DNA from: Deltaproteobacteria bacterium
Lineage (GTDB): Bacteria; SZUA-79; Acidulodesulfobacterales; Acidulodesulfobacteraceae
Assembly: GCA_023381755.1 (NCBI GenBank)
Contig: JAMCUF010000003.1
Location: 1 to 51,897, forward strand
Length of the DNA stretch: 51,897 nucleotides
Reading direction: 5' to 3'
The stretch's first letter is position 1; every line of letters begins with the position of its first letter. Positions 10,181 through 19,478 of the stretch are shown here, piece after piece. The position numbers and the translations under genes were made by a program. The notes beneath the pieces are model-generated. The model worked only from the letters and a program-made list of their open reading frames with translations, did not search any database and was not told the DNA's origin.

Positions 10181-10672
10181 CTATGAAGGATTTACCAAAG
10201 ACACGGCGGATTCTTTAGTTAATTCTTCCTTGCTTAATTTGATTGGATTTTTAAGCGGAATTAAAAGCACGGGGTAAGCAGAATTTTTTGCAACCGCAAA
10301 GGAAACAGAACCCGATATAAATTCCTTAAAACCTATTCTTTGGTGAGTTCCTATGACAATTAAATCCGAACCGTGTTTCCTTGAAAAATTAATAATTTCG
10401 GCCGCCGGAAAACCGTAAGATATAAAAATTTCATAATTTAAATACTGCAATCCGGATTTTTTTAATTCACCTTCCACAGTTCTATATGTTTCCTTCATTC
10501 TAACCTGAAGTTTAGTTTTTTTATTTATTATGGAAAACAAATCGGAGGAAATTACATGTAAAATGTAAAATTTTGTGGAATTTTCCCTGAAAAAATAGGC
10601 GGCCTGCGTTAATACTAAAGATGTTTCAAAATTTAAATCTATTGCAACAAGAATCCTTTTTTCCGTTTCCAT
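10181..10672 (-). CDS. Universal stress protein (UspA family)
   Basis: ILVAIDLNFETS, DLIVIGTHQRIGFKEFISGSVSFAVAKNSAYPVLLI. Confidence 0.88.
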   Translation of the reverse strand: METEKRILVAIDLNFETSLVLTQAAYFFRENSTKFYILHVISSDLFSIINKKTKLQVRMKETYRTVEGELKKSGLQYLNYEIFISYGFPAAEIINFSRKHGSDLIVIGTHQRIGFKEFISGSVSFAVAKNSAYPVLLIPLKNPIKLSKEELTKESAVSLVNPS

Positions 10673-10845
10673 GTTTTAATATTATCCGATTCAAACAATT
10701 TTTTCAAGAATTTGAAAAAATTAAAATATAATATTATTAATTAATTTGATTTTTAAGAAAAAAATGGTTATAATTTTTACCGATTAGGTTTTAAGTTGAA
10801 ATAAAAATCAAGCAATAACGGTAGTAATTAACTTATGGGGGATGC

Positions 10846-11097
10846 ATGCGCAAAAATTACAACGATCCTAATTTAACGGAAGAAACAATAAATCTTGAAA
10901 TGGCAAGGCAATCTTTAATCGAAGAATTCCAGGCAATTAACTGGTATCAAGAAAGAATTGAATATACAAAAGACGAAGATTTAAAAAAGATTCTCTCCCA
11001 CAACAGGGACGAAGAAAAGGAGCACGCGGCAATGCTTATGGAATACATAAGAAAACATGACGCAGTTCAGAACGATACATTCCTTCATCACGACTAA
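10846..11097 (+). CDS. EncFtn-type (encapsulated ferritin-like) short ferritin protein
   Basis: 83 aa; LIEEFQAINWYQERIEYTKDEDLKKILSHNRDEEKEHAAMLMEYIRKHD matches the EncFtn signature (ELEAxxWYxxR...HNRDEEKEHAAM). Confidence 0.82.
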   Translation: MRKNYNDPNLTEETINLEMARQSLIEEFQAINWYQERIEYTKDEDLKKILSHNRDEEKEHAAMLMEYIRKHDAVQNDTFLHHD

Positions 11098-11104
11098 CTA
11101 AAAC

Positions 11105-11965
11105 TTAATCAATCTCAGCCATTGTAATATTAAGATCTTTATCTATCTTTAATAATGTGTAATTGTTGATACACTTCCATCCCCTATCCGAATCAAAAGG
11201 CTCCGATGCGATTACCACTTTATCGTCATCTTTTAGATAGTACAGCGAATAGTATGCCAGCCTTGGCTGTTTTTGCGGGTCATCCCCCTTTCTTTTAGCC
11301 TTTGCAAGCCTTAATGCATAAAGGTCATTTTTTGAATCTTTTAATAAAAAATTTATAGCGGTAAAATCGAATCTGCCGGTAAAATCTGAAATAAATTCTT
11401 TAAGGCCCTCAAAATCGACGCCATTTTTAAAATTACCGGCAATTAAGTCTAATAATGCCTGCGAGTCGGTCATGGACTCATCGCCAAGATTATAAATAGT
11501 TCCGTTATGGGCAAATACATAACTTGAATAAGGATTGGTTGAATTTTCCCAATCGGTAATATTGTTAATATTAATCCCTTTAATTTTAAAAAAGTCCGGG
11601 CTTACATAGGCATAAGGGTGAGCGTGGATACCGTCAATCTCCCCCTTCCCCGCCGAAGCCTTTCTTATATGGGATATTAAAAGATTTCCGTTAGCATAAT
11701 TAAGCCTTTTAGATAGCTCGGCGTTTTCGGTTATACGTGCGCCGTTTTTAAACAAAAACTCGTGTTCCGGTTCCCTGCCTTCGTTGTTTTGCCTAGAATC
11801 CTTAAACGACATAACATATATTCCGAAGCCATCTTCGTGGGGAGCATCATAAGCCTTTTTGGACTGGACCTTAAGGCTATGAAACGCTCCGCCGTTTTCC
11901 CTGCCTTCTATCGCGTACTTATAATCCATTTTATTTCTTGACATAACCCCAATCATTCTGCACAC
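11105..11965 (-). CDS. Class II glutamine amidotransferase
   Basis: MCRMIGVMS N-terminus (Cys2), HIRKASAG, FAHNGTIYN. Confidence 0.88.
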   Translation of the reverse strand: MCRMIGVMSRNKMDYKYAIEGRENGGAFHSLKVQSKKAYDAPHEDGFGIYVMSFKDSRQNNEGREPEHEFLFKNGARITENAELSKRLNYANGNLLISHIRKASAGKGEIDGIHAHPYAYVSPDFFKIKGININNITDWENSTNPYSSYVFAHNGTIYNLGDESMTDSQALLDLIAGNFKNGVDFEGLKEFISDFTGRFDFTAINFLLKDSKNDLYALRLAKAKRKGDDPQKQPRLAYYSLYYLKDDDKVVIASEPFDSDRGWKCINNYTLLKIDKDLNITMAEID

Positions 11966-12018
11966 GTCATTTACCCCTCGTTTGGCCGCTTATTTGAGAC
12001 TTTTTTATTAAATTTATT

Positions 12019-12052
12019 ATTATTTTGGTTGATGCGTATCAACCAAAATAAT
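12019..12052. promoter_or_regulatory. Perfect 15-bp inverted repeat with 4-nt loop in divergent intergenic region
   Basis: ATTATTTTGGTTGAT-GCGT-ATCAACCAAAATAAT. Confidence 0.75.
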
Positions 12053-12274
12053 GCTTTTCAAAAAGCTTAAATATATGTTATATTAAATGCGGGTAATCCG
12101 AAAATACGGCAGGATAATCAAAAACCCCGCCAGATTCGAAAGAAAGCAACGGTATTGATTCTGAATGTGCGTGTTTTCTCGGATTGCCCTACCGTTATCC
12201 TTGTTCCATAATATCATAAAAATAATATGAAATATACCTGAATTTTAAGATAAAGATTTGAGAGTGGGATTTAG

Positions 12275-14164
12275 GTGAATACAATAAGCAGAACAGGCAA
12301 AATCGCAAAGAAGGTCAACACTGCCCTTCTTACGGGCAACGAAGCAATAGCTACCGGCGCCTATAAGGCCGGCGTACATGTGGCAACAGGCTACCCCGGT
12401 ACCCCAAGCTCGGAGATTCTTCCCTATCTTGCAAGATTTAACAATGTCATTGTCAACTGGTCTATAAACGAAAAAACGGCGTTAGAGATAGCAATTGGAG
12501 CATCCATCGGCTATAAAAGGTCTATGTTTACCACAAAACATGTAGGCCTTAATGTAGCTTCAGATCCCTTTATGACCCTTGCGATAACAGGGGTTCGCGG
12601 GGGCATCGTCATTATTACCGCCGACGACCCCAATATGCACAGTTCCCAAAACGAACAAGACAACAGGCTTTATTCAAAATTCGCCAAAACCCCGATGTTT
12701 GAACCATCGGATAGCAATGAATGCCTTGAATTTACAAATTTAGCTTTTGAGATAAGCGAAAAGTTCGATACACCAGTTATAGTCAGAACGACAACAAGAA
12801 TATCCCACTCAAAAAGCGTTGTTCGCATTGAACCAATTTACATGCCAAATTTGCCTGAAAATACCGGCCACAAAAACCATCCGGAAAAAATATATGTTAA
12901 AGATACGGAAAAATTTGTCATGGCCCCTGTTTATGCAAGAAAAAGACATAAAATTGCGATCGAAAGATTAAAAAAAATGCAGGAATTTTCGAATAATTCC
13001 GGCATAAACAAGATTGAATACGATAGCCTTGATTTTGGAATAATTACAAGCGGGATTTCATACCAATATGTTAAAGAAGTTGCCCCGTTTGCTTCTGTTT
13101 TAAAGCTTTCCTTTTCTTATCCCGTTCCTGATTTGCTTATTAAAGAATTTGTAAAAAGGGTAAAAACCGTCATTATAGTTGAGGAACTCGAGCCATTTAT
13201 ACAAAATGAAGTATCTTCTTTGGGCATAACCCTGAAAGGTAAGGAAATTTTCAATAGATTTGGAGAACTTACGCCGGATTTAGTGAAAGAAGGTCTTATA
13301 AATTCAAGCTTTATTAAAAAATCTGGCGACAGGTCATTTAATAAAAAGGGTTTAGCTAAAGAGGGTTTGGCTGAATTTGGCAGTCTTTTGAAAATTTTGG
13401 AAAAACTGCCCCAAAGACTGCCCGCACTTTGCAGCGGATGCCCGCATACCTCCGTATTCTATGCGCTAAAAAAACTCAAGATTCCGGTTATGGGTGATAT
13501 AGGCTGTTATACCTTAGGAGCTTTGCCTCCCTTAAATGCGATGGATAGTTGTATATCGATGGGGCTTGCCTTTGGAGCGGCGCAAGGTCTATACTTGTCG
13601 AATTCTTCACCTAAAAAAATTGCCGGCATAATGGGTGATTCAACATTCTTTCATTCAGGTATTACATCATTAATAGACGCAAGATATAACAACGCCTGTT
13701 TCACGGCGATTATTTTGGATAATGCGACAACCGCGATGACCGGAGGGCAGGACCACCCCGGAACAGGAAAAAACCTGTCATCCGGTCAGGCTATATCCAA
13801 CAAGATAGATATAAAAAGAGTGGTGGAAGGCATCGGAATAGATGAAATATACACAATTGACACATATGATTACAACACCACTTACTTAACCTTAAAAAGG
13901 GCGTTAAACTCCAAAAATTTAAATGTGGTTATAGCAAAAAGGCCGTGCGTTTTATATCCCAAGAAAATAGACTCGGGTAAAAAATTCACAATACTCGAAG
14001 GCTGCAACGGGTGCGACCTCTGCATGCAAACCGGATGTCCCTCTATACTTAATTCCGGTAGATTTTCGGATAACAATAAATCAATCCCCCTTATCGACAA
14101 TTCTTGCACCGGCTGTTCCATCTGTAAGGATATATGCGTATTTAATTGTATCGAAGAAATCTAA
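12275..14164 (+). CDS. iorA: Indolepyruvate ferredoxin oxidoreductase, alpha subunit (GTG start)
   Basis: GNEAIATGAYKAGVHVATGYPGTPSSEI, GDIGCYTLGALPPL, MTGGQDHPGTG, C-terminal 2x[4Fe-4S] Cys motifs (CNGCDLCMQTGCP; CTGCSICKDIC). Confidence 0.95.
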   Translation: MNTISRTGKIAKKVNTALLTGNEAIATGAYKAGVHVATGYPGTPSSEILPYLARFNNVIVNWSINEKTALEIAIGASIGYKRSMFTTKHVGLNVASDPFMTLAITGVRGGIVIITADDPNMHSSQNEQDNRLYSKFAKTPMFEPSDSNECLEFTNLAFEISEKFDTPVIVRTTTRISHSKSVVRIEPIYMPNLPENTGHKNHPEKIYVKDTEKFVMAPVYARKRHKIAIERLKKMQEFSNNSGINKIEYDSLDFGIITSGISYQYVKEVAPFASVLKLSFSYPVPDLLIKEFVKRVKTVIIVEELEPFIQNEVSSLGITLKGKEIFNRFGELTPDLVKEGLINSSFIKKSGDRSFNKKGLAKEGLAEFGSLLKILEKLPQRLPALCSGCPHTSVFYALKKLKIPVMGDIGCYTLGALPPLNAMDSCISMGLAFGAAQGLYLSNSSPKKIAGIMGDSTFFHSGITSLIDARYNNACFTAIILDNATTAMTGGQDHPGTGKNLSSGQAISNKIDIKRVVEGIGIDEIYTIDTYDYNTTYLTLKRALNSKNLNVVIAKRPCVLYPKKIDSGKKFTILEGCNGCDLCMQTGCPSILNSGRFSDNNKSIPLIDNSCTGCSICKDICVFNCIEEI

Positions 14165-14213
14165 TCTCAGAAAAAATGAAATCTTGACAACTTGACAAAC
14201 AAATCTTAATATT

Positions 14214-14813
14214 ATGAACACGCAAAATATACTGGTATGCGGAATAGGCGGACAGGGTGTGGTTCTTGCCGGAAAGATTATCAGCCGTGCCGCTCACGAA
14301 AAGGGCTTTGACCTCAAGACTTCGGAAATCCACGGTATGTCCCAGAGAGGCGGTTCCGTTTCCACTCATATAAGATTTGGAAGAAAGGTGTTTTCTCCTC
14401 TTATATCGCAAAACTGCGCCGATATAATACTTTCGTTCGATATGTATGAAACCTTAAGGTGCGCAGCGGACTTCGCAAATAAAAACACATTAATAATTTC
14501 GTCAAGTTACGGCAAAATTCCGTTGTGGACATCCTCCCGCAAAAATGATAGGATTTATATCGCGGAAATTACCGCGGCATTAAAAAGTAATTTCGGCAAA
14601 CTATTTACTATTAACGATAGAGAATTGGCAATGGATTTGGGAAATCTTAAAATTTCCAATATCATATCCATAGGGTTTTTATCAAAATTTACCGGTATAG
14701 AAGATGCCTTCTGGCTTAAAGCTATTGAAAGCAGTGTTTCCGAAAAAACTAAGGAAATAAATATGGAAGCATTTTTAGCGGGTAGAAAATGGAAGGAGAT
14801 TATCGGAGTATGA
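14214..14813 (+). CDS. iorB: Indolepyruvate oxidoreductase, beta subunit
   Basis: ILVCGIGGQGVVLAGKIISRAAHEKGFDLKTSEIHGMSQRGGSVSTHIRFG. Confidence 0.95.
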   Translation: MNTQNILVCGIGGQGVVLAGKIISRAAHEKGFDLKTSEIHGMSQRGGSVSTHIRFGRKVFSPLISQNCADIILSFDMYETLRCAADFANKNTLIISSSYGKIPLWTSSRKNDRIYIAEITAALKSNFGKLFTINDRELAMDLGNLKISNIISIGFLSKFTGIEDAFWLKAIESSVSEKTKEINMEAFLAGRKWKEIIGV

Positions 14814-16162
14814 TTATACAAAATTCAAAAAGCAAAAGCATCCCGATAAACTACTTTGAAAAAAAATATGAAACGATGGATTATCGAGAGTTAAAAACTC
14901 TTCAGGTCGCGAGGCTTAAGACAACCCTTGAAACTGTTTTCATAAAAAATGATTTTTATAAAAATAAACTGGGAGAAGCCGGCATAAGGCATATAAACGA
15001 TATCGATAATATTAAAAATATAGACGATGTTAAAAACTTGCCATTCACATCAAAAACAGACCTTGTAAATAATTACCCTTTCGGTATTTTCTCCCGCCCT
15101 TTAGGGGACATAGTCAGAATTCATGCCTCCTCTGGAACCACTGGAAAGCCCATTATCGCAGGATACACAAAACGAGATATCAGGGTCTGGTCGCAACTTA
15201 TGGCACGTATTTTATGCGCATGCGGGCTCGGTAAAAACGACATAGGGCAAAATGCTTACGGCTACGGATTATTCACCGGCGGTCTTGGCTTTCATTATGG
15301 AGCCGAAGAGCTTGGGATGACGGTAATTCCAATGTCAACCGGGTTTACGGAAAGGCAGTTTACAATGATGGAAGATATAGGCACGACAGCAATTTTTTGT
15401 ACCCCCTCTTATGCCCTTTTTTTAGCGGAAGAAATAAATAAATTTATAAAGGATAGGTCTAAAATCAAATTAAAAAAGGGAATATTTGGCGCAGAACCGT
15501 GGTCTGACGAATTGAGACGCAACATAGAAAGCCTGCTCAACATAGACGCCTACGACATTTATGGATTGAGCGAACTTATGGGTCCCGGCGTTGCTTTTGA
15601 ATGTGTCTATAAAGACGGCCTGCATATTAACGAAGATAACTTTCTTCCGGAGATAATCAATCCAAAAACCGGCGAAGTCCTTAAAAAAGGCGAAACGGGT
15701 GAATTAGTTTTAACAAGCCTAAACAGGCAGGCTATGCCGCTTATAAGATTTAGAACAAAAGATATAACGGGTTTATATAAAGATAAATGCAAATGCGGAA
15801 GGTCTTTCGTTAGAATGCATAAAATAAAAGGAAGAACCGACGATATGATTATTTTAAAAGGGGTTAATATCTTTCCTTCCCAGATAGAATCCATAATATT
15901 CGGATACGATTACCTCGAACCAGCCTATTTAATCGAACTTTACACGGAAAATTTTCTTGACAAAATAAACATCGTCATCGAACCTAAGCAGGAGGTTTTT
16001 AATATGGGCGAAAGCAGGATAGATGAAATAGCCAAGGAAATTTCACACAGGATTTACGAATTAATCGGGGTTAGGTCTAAAGTAACCGCCGTTCCGCCAA
16101 AAACTTTAGAGAGAAGCCAGGGAAAGTCTAAACGGATCAGGGATGCAAGAAAGAAGATATGA
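14810..16162 (+). CDS. paaK: Phenylacetate-CoA ligase (AMP-forming)
   Basis: RIHASSGTTGKPIIAGYT, AYGYGLFTGGLGFHYGAE, DIYGLSELMGPGVAFEC, GRTDDMIILKGVNIFPSQIE; ATG at 14810 (MIIQNSK) overlaps the iorB stop and is preferred over 14789. Confidence 0.93.
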   Translation: MIIQNSKSKSIPINYFEKKYETMDYRELKTLQVARLKTTLETVFIKNDFYKNKLGEAGIRHINDIDNIKNIDDVKNLPFTSKTDLVNNYPFGIFSRPLGDIVRIHASSGTTGKPIIAGYTKRDIRVWSQLMARILCACGLGKNDIGQNAYGYGLFTGGLGFHYGAEELGMTVIPMSTGFTERQFTMMEDIGTTAIFCTPSYALFLAEEINKFIKDRSKIKLKKGIFGAEPWSDELRRNIESLLNIDAYDIYGLSELMGPGVAFECVYKDGLHINEDNFLPEIINPKTGEVLKKGETGELVLTSLNRQAMPLIRFRTKDITGLYKDKCKCGRSFVRMHKIKGRTDDMIILKGVNIFPSQIESIIFGYDYLEPAYLIELYTENFLDKINIVIEPKQEVFNMGESRIDEIAKEISHRIYELIGVRSKVTAVPPKTLERSQGKSKRIRDARKKI

Positions 16163-16230
16163 CCCTGCGCGCCAACGCGCCCGCGTATTATACTATACAT
16201 ACACGCGTAATCAATATCTGCACACAATAT

Positions 16231-16992
16231 CTACACAGCTATTTTTTCTATTAACTCGCATAACGCCTTTACATCGACAAGCGTATCCCTGCACGGACCG
16301 TTTGGCCTTATATTGGGCAACCCGTAAACCGGCAAAGGAAAACTATCTGTAATCCCCGAACTTAAGTCCCTTTCGCAAGCCACCGCTATCACAGCCCTGG
16401 GCATTTTTTCTTCCAATACCCTCCTTGCCAGCGTTCCGCCTGTCGCTACGGCAATAAAAATGCCCTTTTTATCGCTTAATGACGCCAGTTCTTTTATATT
16501 GCACTTTCCGCACTTAAGGCAATTATGGACATCCTCGGTAATTTTGGCCTTACAGTTATGCAATTGCAAGCAGTGGGGAAGTAAAATAAGAATTCTATCC
16601 TTAAGTATCTGGTTATTTAAAGAAAACAGCAAAAAATTGTTTATTTCTATAAAAGAACCTTGCATCTTATCCCTGTTGATCCTGAAAATAGAAGTAATAA
16701 AAAAAGCCAGAGGATATAATAACTTGATTAAAATGTATCTTGCCGGATAAACCAGCACCGACCTATTTTTATTTTTTTTAAAAGATAAACCCATAAAAAA
16801 AATCAACAGGACGGCAAAAATTATCGCGGCAAAAAACAGATATATATATATCGGTAAATCCGGACTTAGTTTTTCAATACCCCCCGATATTACCCAAAAA
16901 AGGAAAGATGACGCTGCCAGCAATACGAAAATAGATGCCGATATTATTTTTAGGAAATAAATATGCTCTTTTTTTAAGAATTTTACAAACAT
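16231..16992 (-). CDS. DUF116 family membrane protein
   Basis: N-terminal TM helices; RILILLPHCLQLHNCKAKI...NCLKCGKCNIKELASL...IFIAVATGGTLARR...AVIAVACERDLSSGI...VYGLPNIRPNGPC. Confidence 0.88.
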   Translation of the reverse strand: MFVKFLKKEHIYFLKIISASIFVLLAASSFLFWVISGGIEKLSPDLPIYIYLFFAAIIFAVLLIFFMGLSFKKNKNRSVLVYPARYILIKLLYPLAFFITSIFRINRDKMQGSFIEINNFLLFSLNNQILKDRILILLPHCLQLHNCKAKITEDVHNCLKCGKCNIKELASLSDKKGIFIAVATGGTLARRVLEEKMPRAVIAVACERDLSSGITDSFPLPVYGLPNIRPNGPCRDTLVDVKALCELIEKIAV

Positions 16993-17005
16993 AGGGATTA
17001 TTAAA

Positions 17006-18133
17006 TTATTTCAATGCATCGCCGGATTTTATTCTATACCCGTTAATAAAATCAACATATTCCATGAGCCTTTTACCCTCTGATTTAAGCTTAAGAAGAC
17101 TTAAGTATACCCCTTTTTTTGCCGTTTTTACAACAAAACCTGACATATTTGCTAAAATAACAACACCCGGAGAAAACGCCGGGGCACATTCAGGGAAATT
17201 TTTAATATGTTTAAAAATTTCTTCGGAAGCGCTTGCCGCGTAATCGTCATAATCATAACACCCTGTTGTCCTTTCAAATTGTTTTATTTCAAATTCTTTC
17301 CGGTTAATTAAGAGTCTTGCTTCCACAAGTTTAATGGTTTTGTTTTTAAATATAAAAAAAGCGCCGCCCGACTCCCTAAATGCCCTTATTTTTGAATAGA
17401 TTTCCAACGGTTCGTCCCGAAAAAAATCCACCCTTCGAGTGTCGGAATTAACGGGTTTTGTCTCGGTAATATCAATATTATCCGTTTGTATCAAAGATTG
17501 GGGATAAGCATATCCAAAAACATTCGATCTGACCTTGAAAACAGTTTTAATAACCTCCGCCAGAAGAATCCCGCCGGCCTTTGAAAGATTTTCATAAAGG
17601 GTTTCATAATATTCGTCTTTGCTAATTATAACCTTATTTTGAGCTATGATAGGCCCCGTATCTATTCCATTATCGAGAGCCATTATAGAAACACCGCTAT
17701 GCCTGAGTCTTTTTAATATTGCGTAGTGAACAGGACTTGGCCCCCTCAAGTCGGGAAGCAGCGATGGATGCAGATTTATCACCCCATATTTTGGAATAGC
17801 CAGTATATTATCCGGAAGGATCAGCCCGAATGCCACAACAACTATCAAGTCAAGGTCTAATGATTTCAAAAATTCCGTTTCACCGGAATTATTCTTGAGC
17901 GACTTGGGCATCCTGACTTTTATGCCCATTTCATCGGCAATCATATTCACGGATGATTTTATGATTTTCCTTTTTTTGCTATTCCAAACAGGCGGTTTTG
18001 TATAAATACATTTTAAATCCAGAATATTCGCCTTAAAAAGACCTAAAATGTTTCGCAATGATTCCGAGGCAATTTCAGGTGTCCCCATAAAAATTATATT
18101 TAAGGGCGCATTCAGATTATTAAAAAAAGGCAT
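17006..18133 (-). CDS. fmt: Methionyl-tRNA formyltransferase
   Basis: IIFMGTPEIASESL, VVAFGLILPDNIL, GVINLHPSLLPDLRGPSPVHYAIL, GIDTGPIIAQ. Confidence 0.93.
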   Translation of the reverse strand: MPFFNNLNAPLNIIFMGTPEIASESLRNILGLFKANILDLKCIYTKPPVWNSKKRKIIKSSVNMIADEMGIKVRMPKSLKNNSGETEFLKSLDLDLIVVVAFGLILPDNILAIPKYGVINLHPSLLPDLRGPSPVHYAILKRLRHSGVSIMALDNGIDTGPIIAQNKVIISKDEYYETLYENLSKAGGILLAEVIKTVFKVRSNVFGYAYPQSLIQTDNIDITETKPVNSDTRRVDFFRDEPLEIYSKIRAFRESGGAFFIFKNKTIKLVEARLLINRKEFEIKQFERTTGCYDYDDYAASASEEIFKHIKNFPECAPAFSPGVVILANMSGFVVKTAKKGVYLSLLKLKSEGKRLMEYVDFINGYRIKSGDALK

Positions 18134-18188
18134 AAATACCTATAATGTCTATAAGGTAAAAAATAGCGGCAAATTTCGATATTTTAAG

Positions 18189-18770
18189 TCAAGAAGTATA
18201 ACTGGCATCCTTTTCTAATTTCTTAACCTTTGCTCTTTTAAGTGCAGCGTTATATAGAGAGCGTTTTAACGGCGAAGCCTTATCTATAAATAAAATCCCG
18301 TCAAGATGGTCTATTTCATGCTGAAAAACTATCCCCGGCAAACCCTGCGCCTCTATGATAACCTCTTTGCCCGATAAGTCCAAGGCCATGACTTTAATTT
18401 CGCTTGCCCTTTCGATATCGGCATTGAATTTAGGAATGGAAAGACACCCCTCTTCATAAATAATTTTTCCCTCTTTATGGATTATTTCGGGATTAATAGC
18501 CACAATAAGACCTTTATTAAGATTAAGAATATTTCCTTCATCCAAGAAAAAAACTTTATCCTTATCCCCTTTTCTGCTTATATCTATGATTATGATGCGC
18601 TTATTAACGCCGACCTGCGTAGCTGCAAGACCGACGCCATCAGCTTTGTACATCGTATATGCAAGATCTTTAATCAAGGGAATGGCCTCAAAGATTTCAT
18701 TATTGCTTAAGGGCTTTGCTTTTATCCGTAATTTTAGATCAGGATATTCCAATATATTTAACAATTTCAT
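18189..18770 (-). CDS. def: Peptide deformylase
   Basis: GVGLAATQVGVNKRIIIID, EGCLSIP, QHEIDHLDGILFID. Confidence 0.96.
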   Translation of the reverse strand: MKLLNILEYPDLKLRIKAKPLSNNEIFEAIPLIKDLAYTMYKADGVGLAATQVGVNKRIIIIDISRKGDKDKVFFLDEGNILNLNKGLIVAINPEIIHKEGKIIYEEGCLSIPKFNADIERASEIKVMALDLSGKEVIIEAQGLPGIVFQHEIDHLDGILFIDKASPLKRSLYNAALKRAKVKKLEKDASYTS

Positions 18771-18796
18771 ATTTAACCCGGTAAATTTATTAACGG

Positions 18797-19330
18797 TTAT
18801 TTCATGGGGGCATTAAAATTAAACTTTTTTTGATAAATAACCAAGCCGTGAAGGGTCAGGGGGAGATTGTATAAATGCCGGGTAACCGCTCCCGGTAACC
18901 TTTGCTTTAAGGATTTTGGGGGAACCTTCGATGCCGCAAATCCGGCGGGAACTTTTTTCTTTTTCACCCTCAAAATAGGACCGTGTTTTAACGGCTCCGG
19001 AATATCCTTTTGGGGCATTATTTTAAACATGCCGTCTATCGCTTTTGAATAAAACCAGATACCCCTCCTCCAGAAATAATAAAATTTATTGTAATAATAG
19101 TAAACCTTCCGGTTTTTTTTATTTATATAAGCCTCTATATTACTTGAGATATTAAGTATTATAAATTTCTTATTTTCGGAATAATACTTTTTTCCGTTTT
19201 TTATAACATTAAAGTTATCGGTTCCTTTGGAATAGGCATAATTTGATAATAGGGGAATAAGACCGCAGGTGAGTAAAATAGTAATTAAAATTATTTTGGT
19301 TTTTTTAATTTTTTTAAATTTATCAAGCAT
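18797..19330 (-). CDS. Hypothetical exported protein
   Basis: Signal-peptide-like N-terminus (MLDKFKKIKKTKIILITILLTCGLIPLLSNYAYSKG); KVYYYYNKFYYFWRRGIWFYSKAIDGMFKIM; ATG at 19330 preferred to 19381. Confidence 0.6.
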   Translation of the reverse strand: MLDKFKKIKKTKIILITILLTCGLIPLLSNYAYSKGTDNFNVIKNGKKYYSENKKFIILNISSNIEAYINKKNRKVYYYYNKFYYFWRRGIWFYSKAIDGMFKIMPQKDIPEPLKHGPILRVKKKKVPAGFAASKVPPKSLKQRLPGAVTRHLYNLPLTLHGLVIYQKKFNFNAPMK

Positions 19331-19478
19331 TATAATCTCCCGGGATTTTTTAAATATATCATTATAATTACTAAAAATCAATTTTTATTTTGATTTTTGA
19401 TATTGCATTTGCATGCCGGTTGTTTTATAATAAAGCCTTACAGAAATAAATGCCAAAACATTTTAACAAGGAGATAAA

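Noticed and set aside
16165-16200. GCGCG-CCAA-CGCGC hairpin after paaK as a terminator
   Set aside because: Short stem with no U-tract; plausible in a convergent spacer but not strong enough to call.
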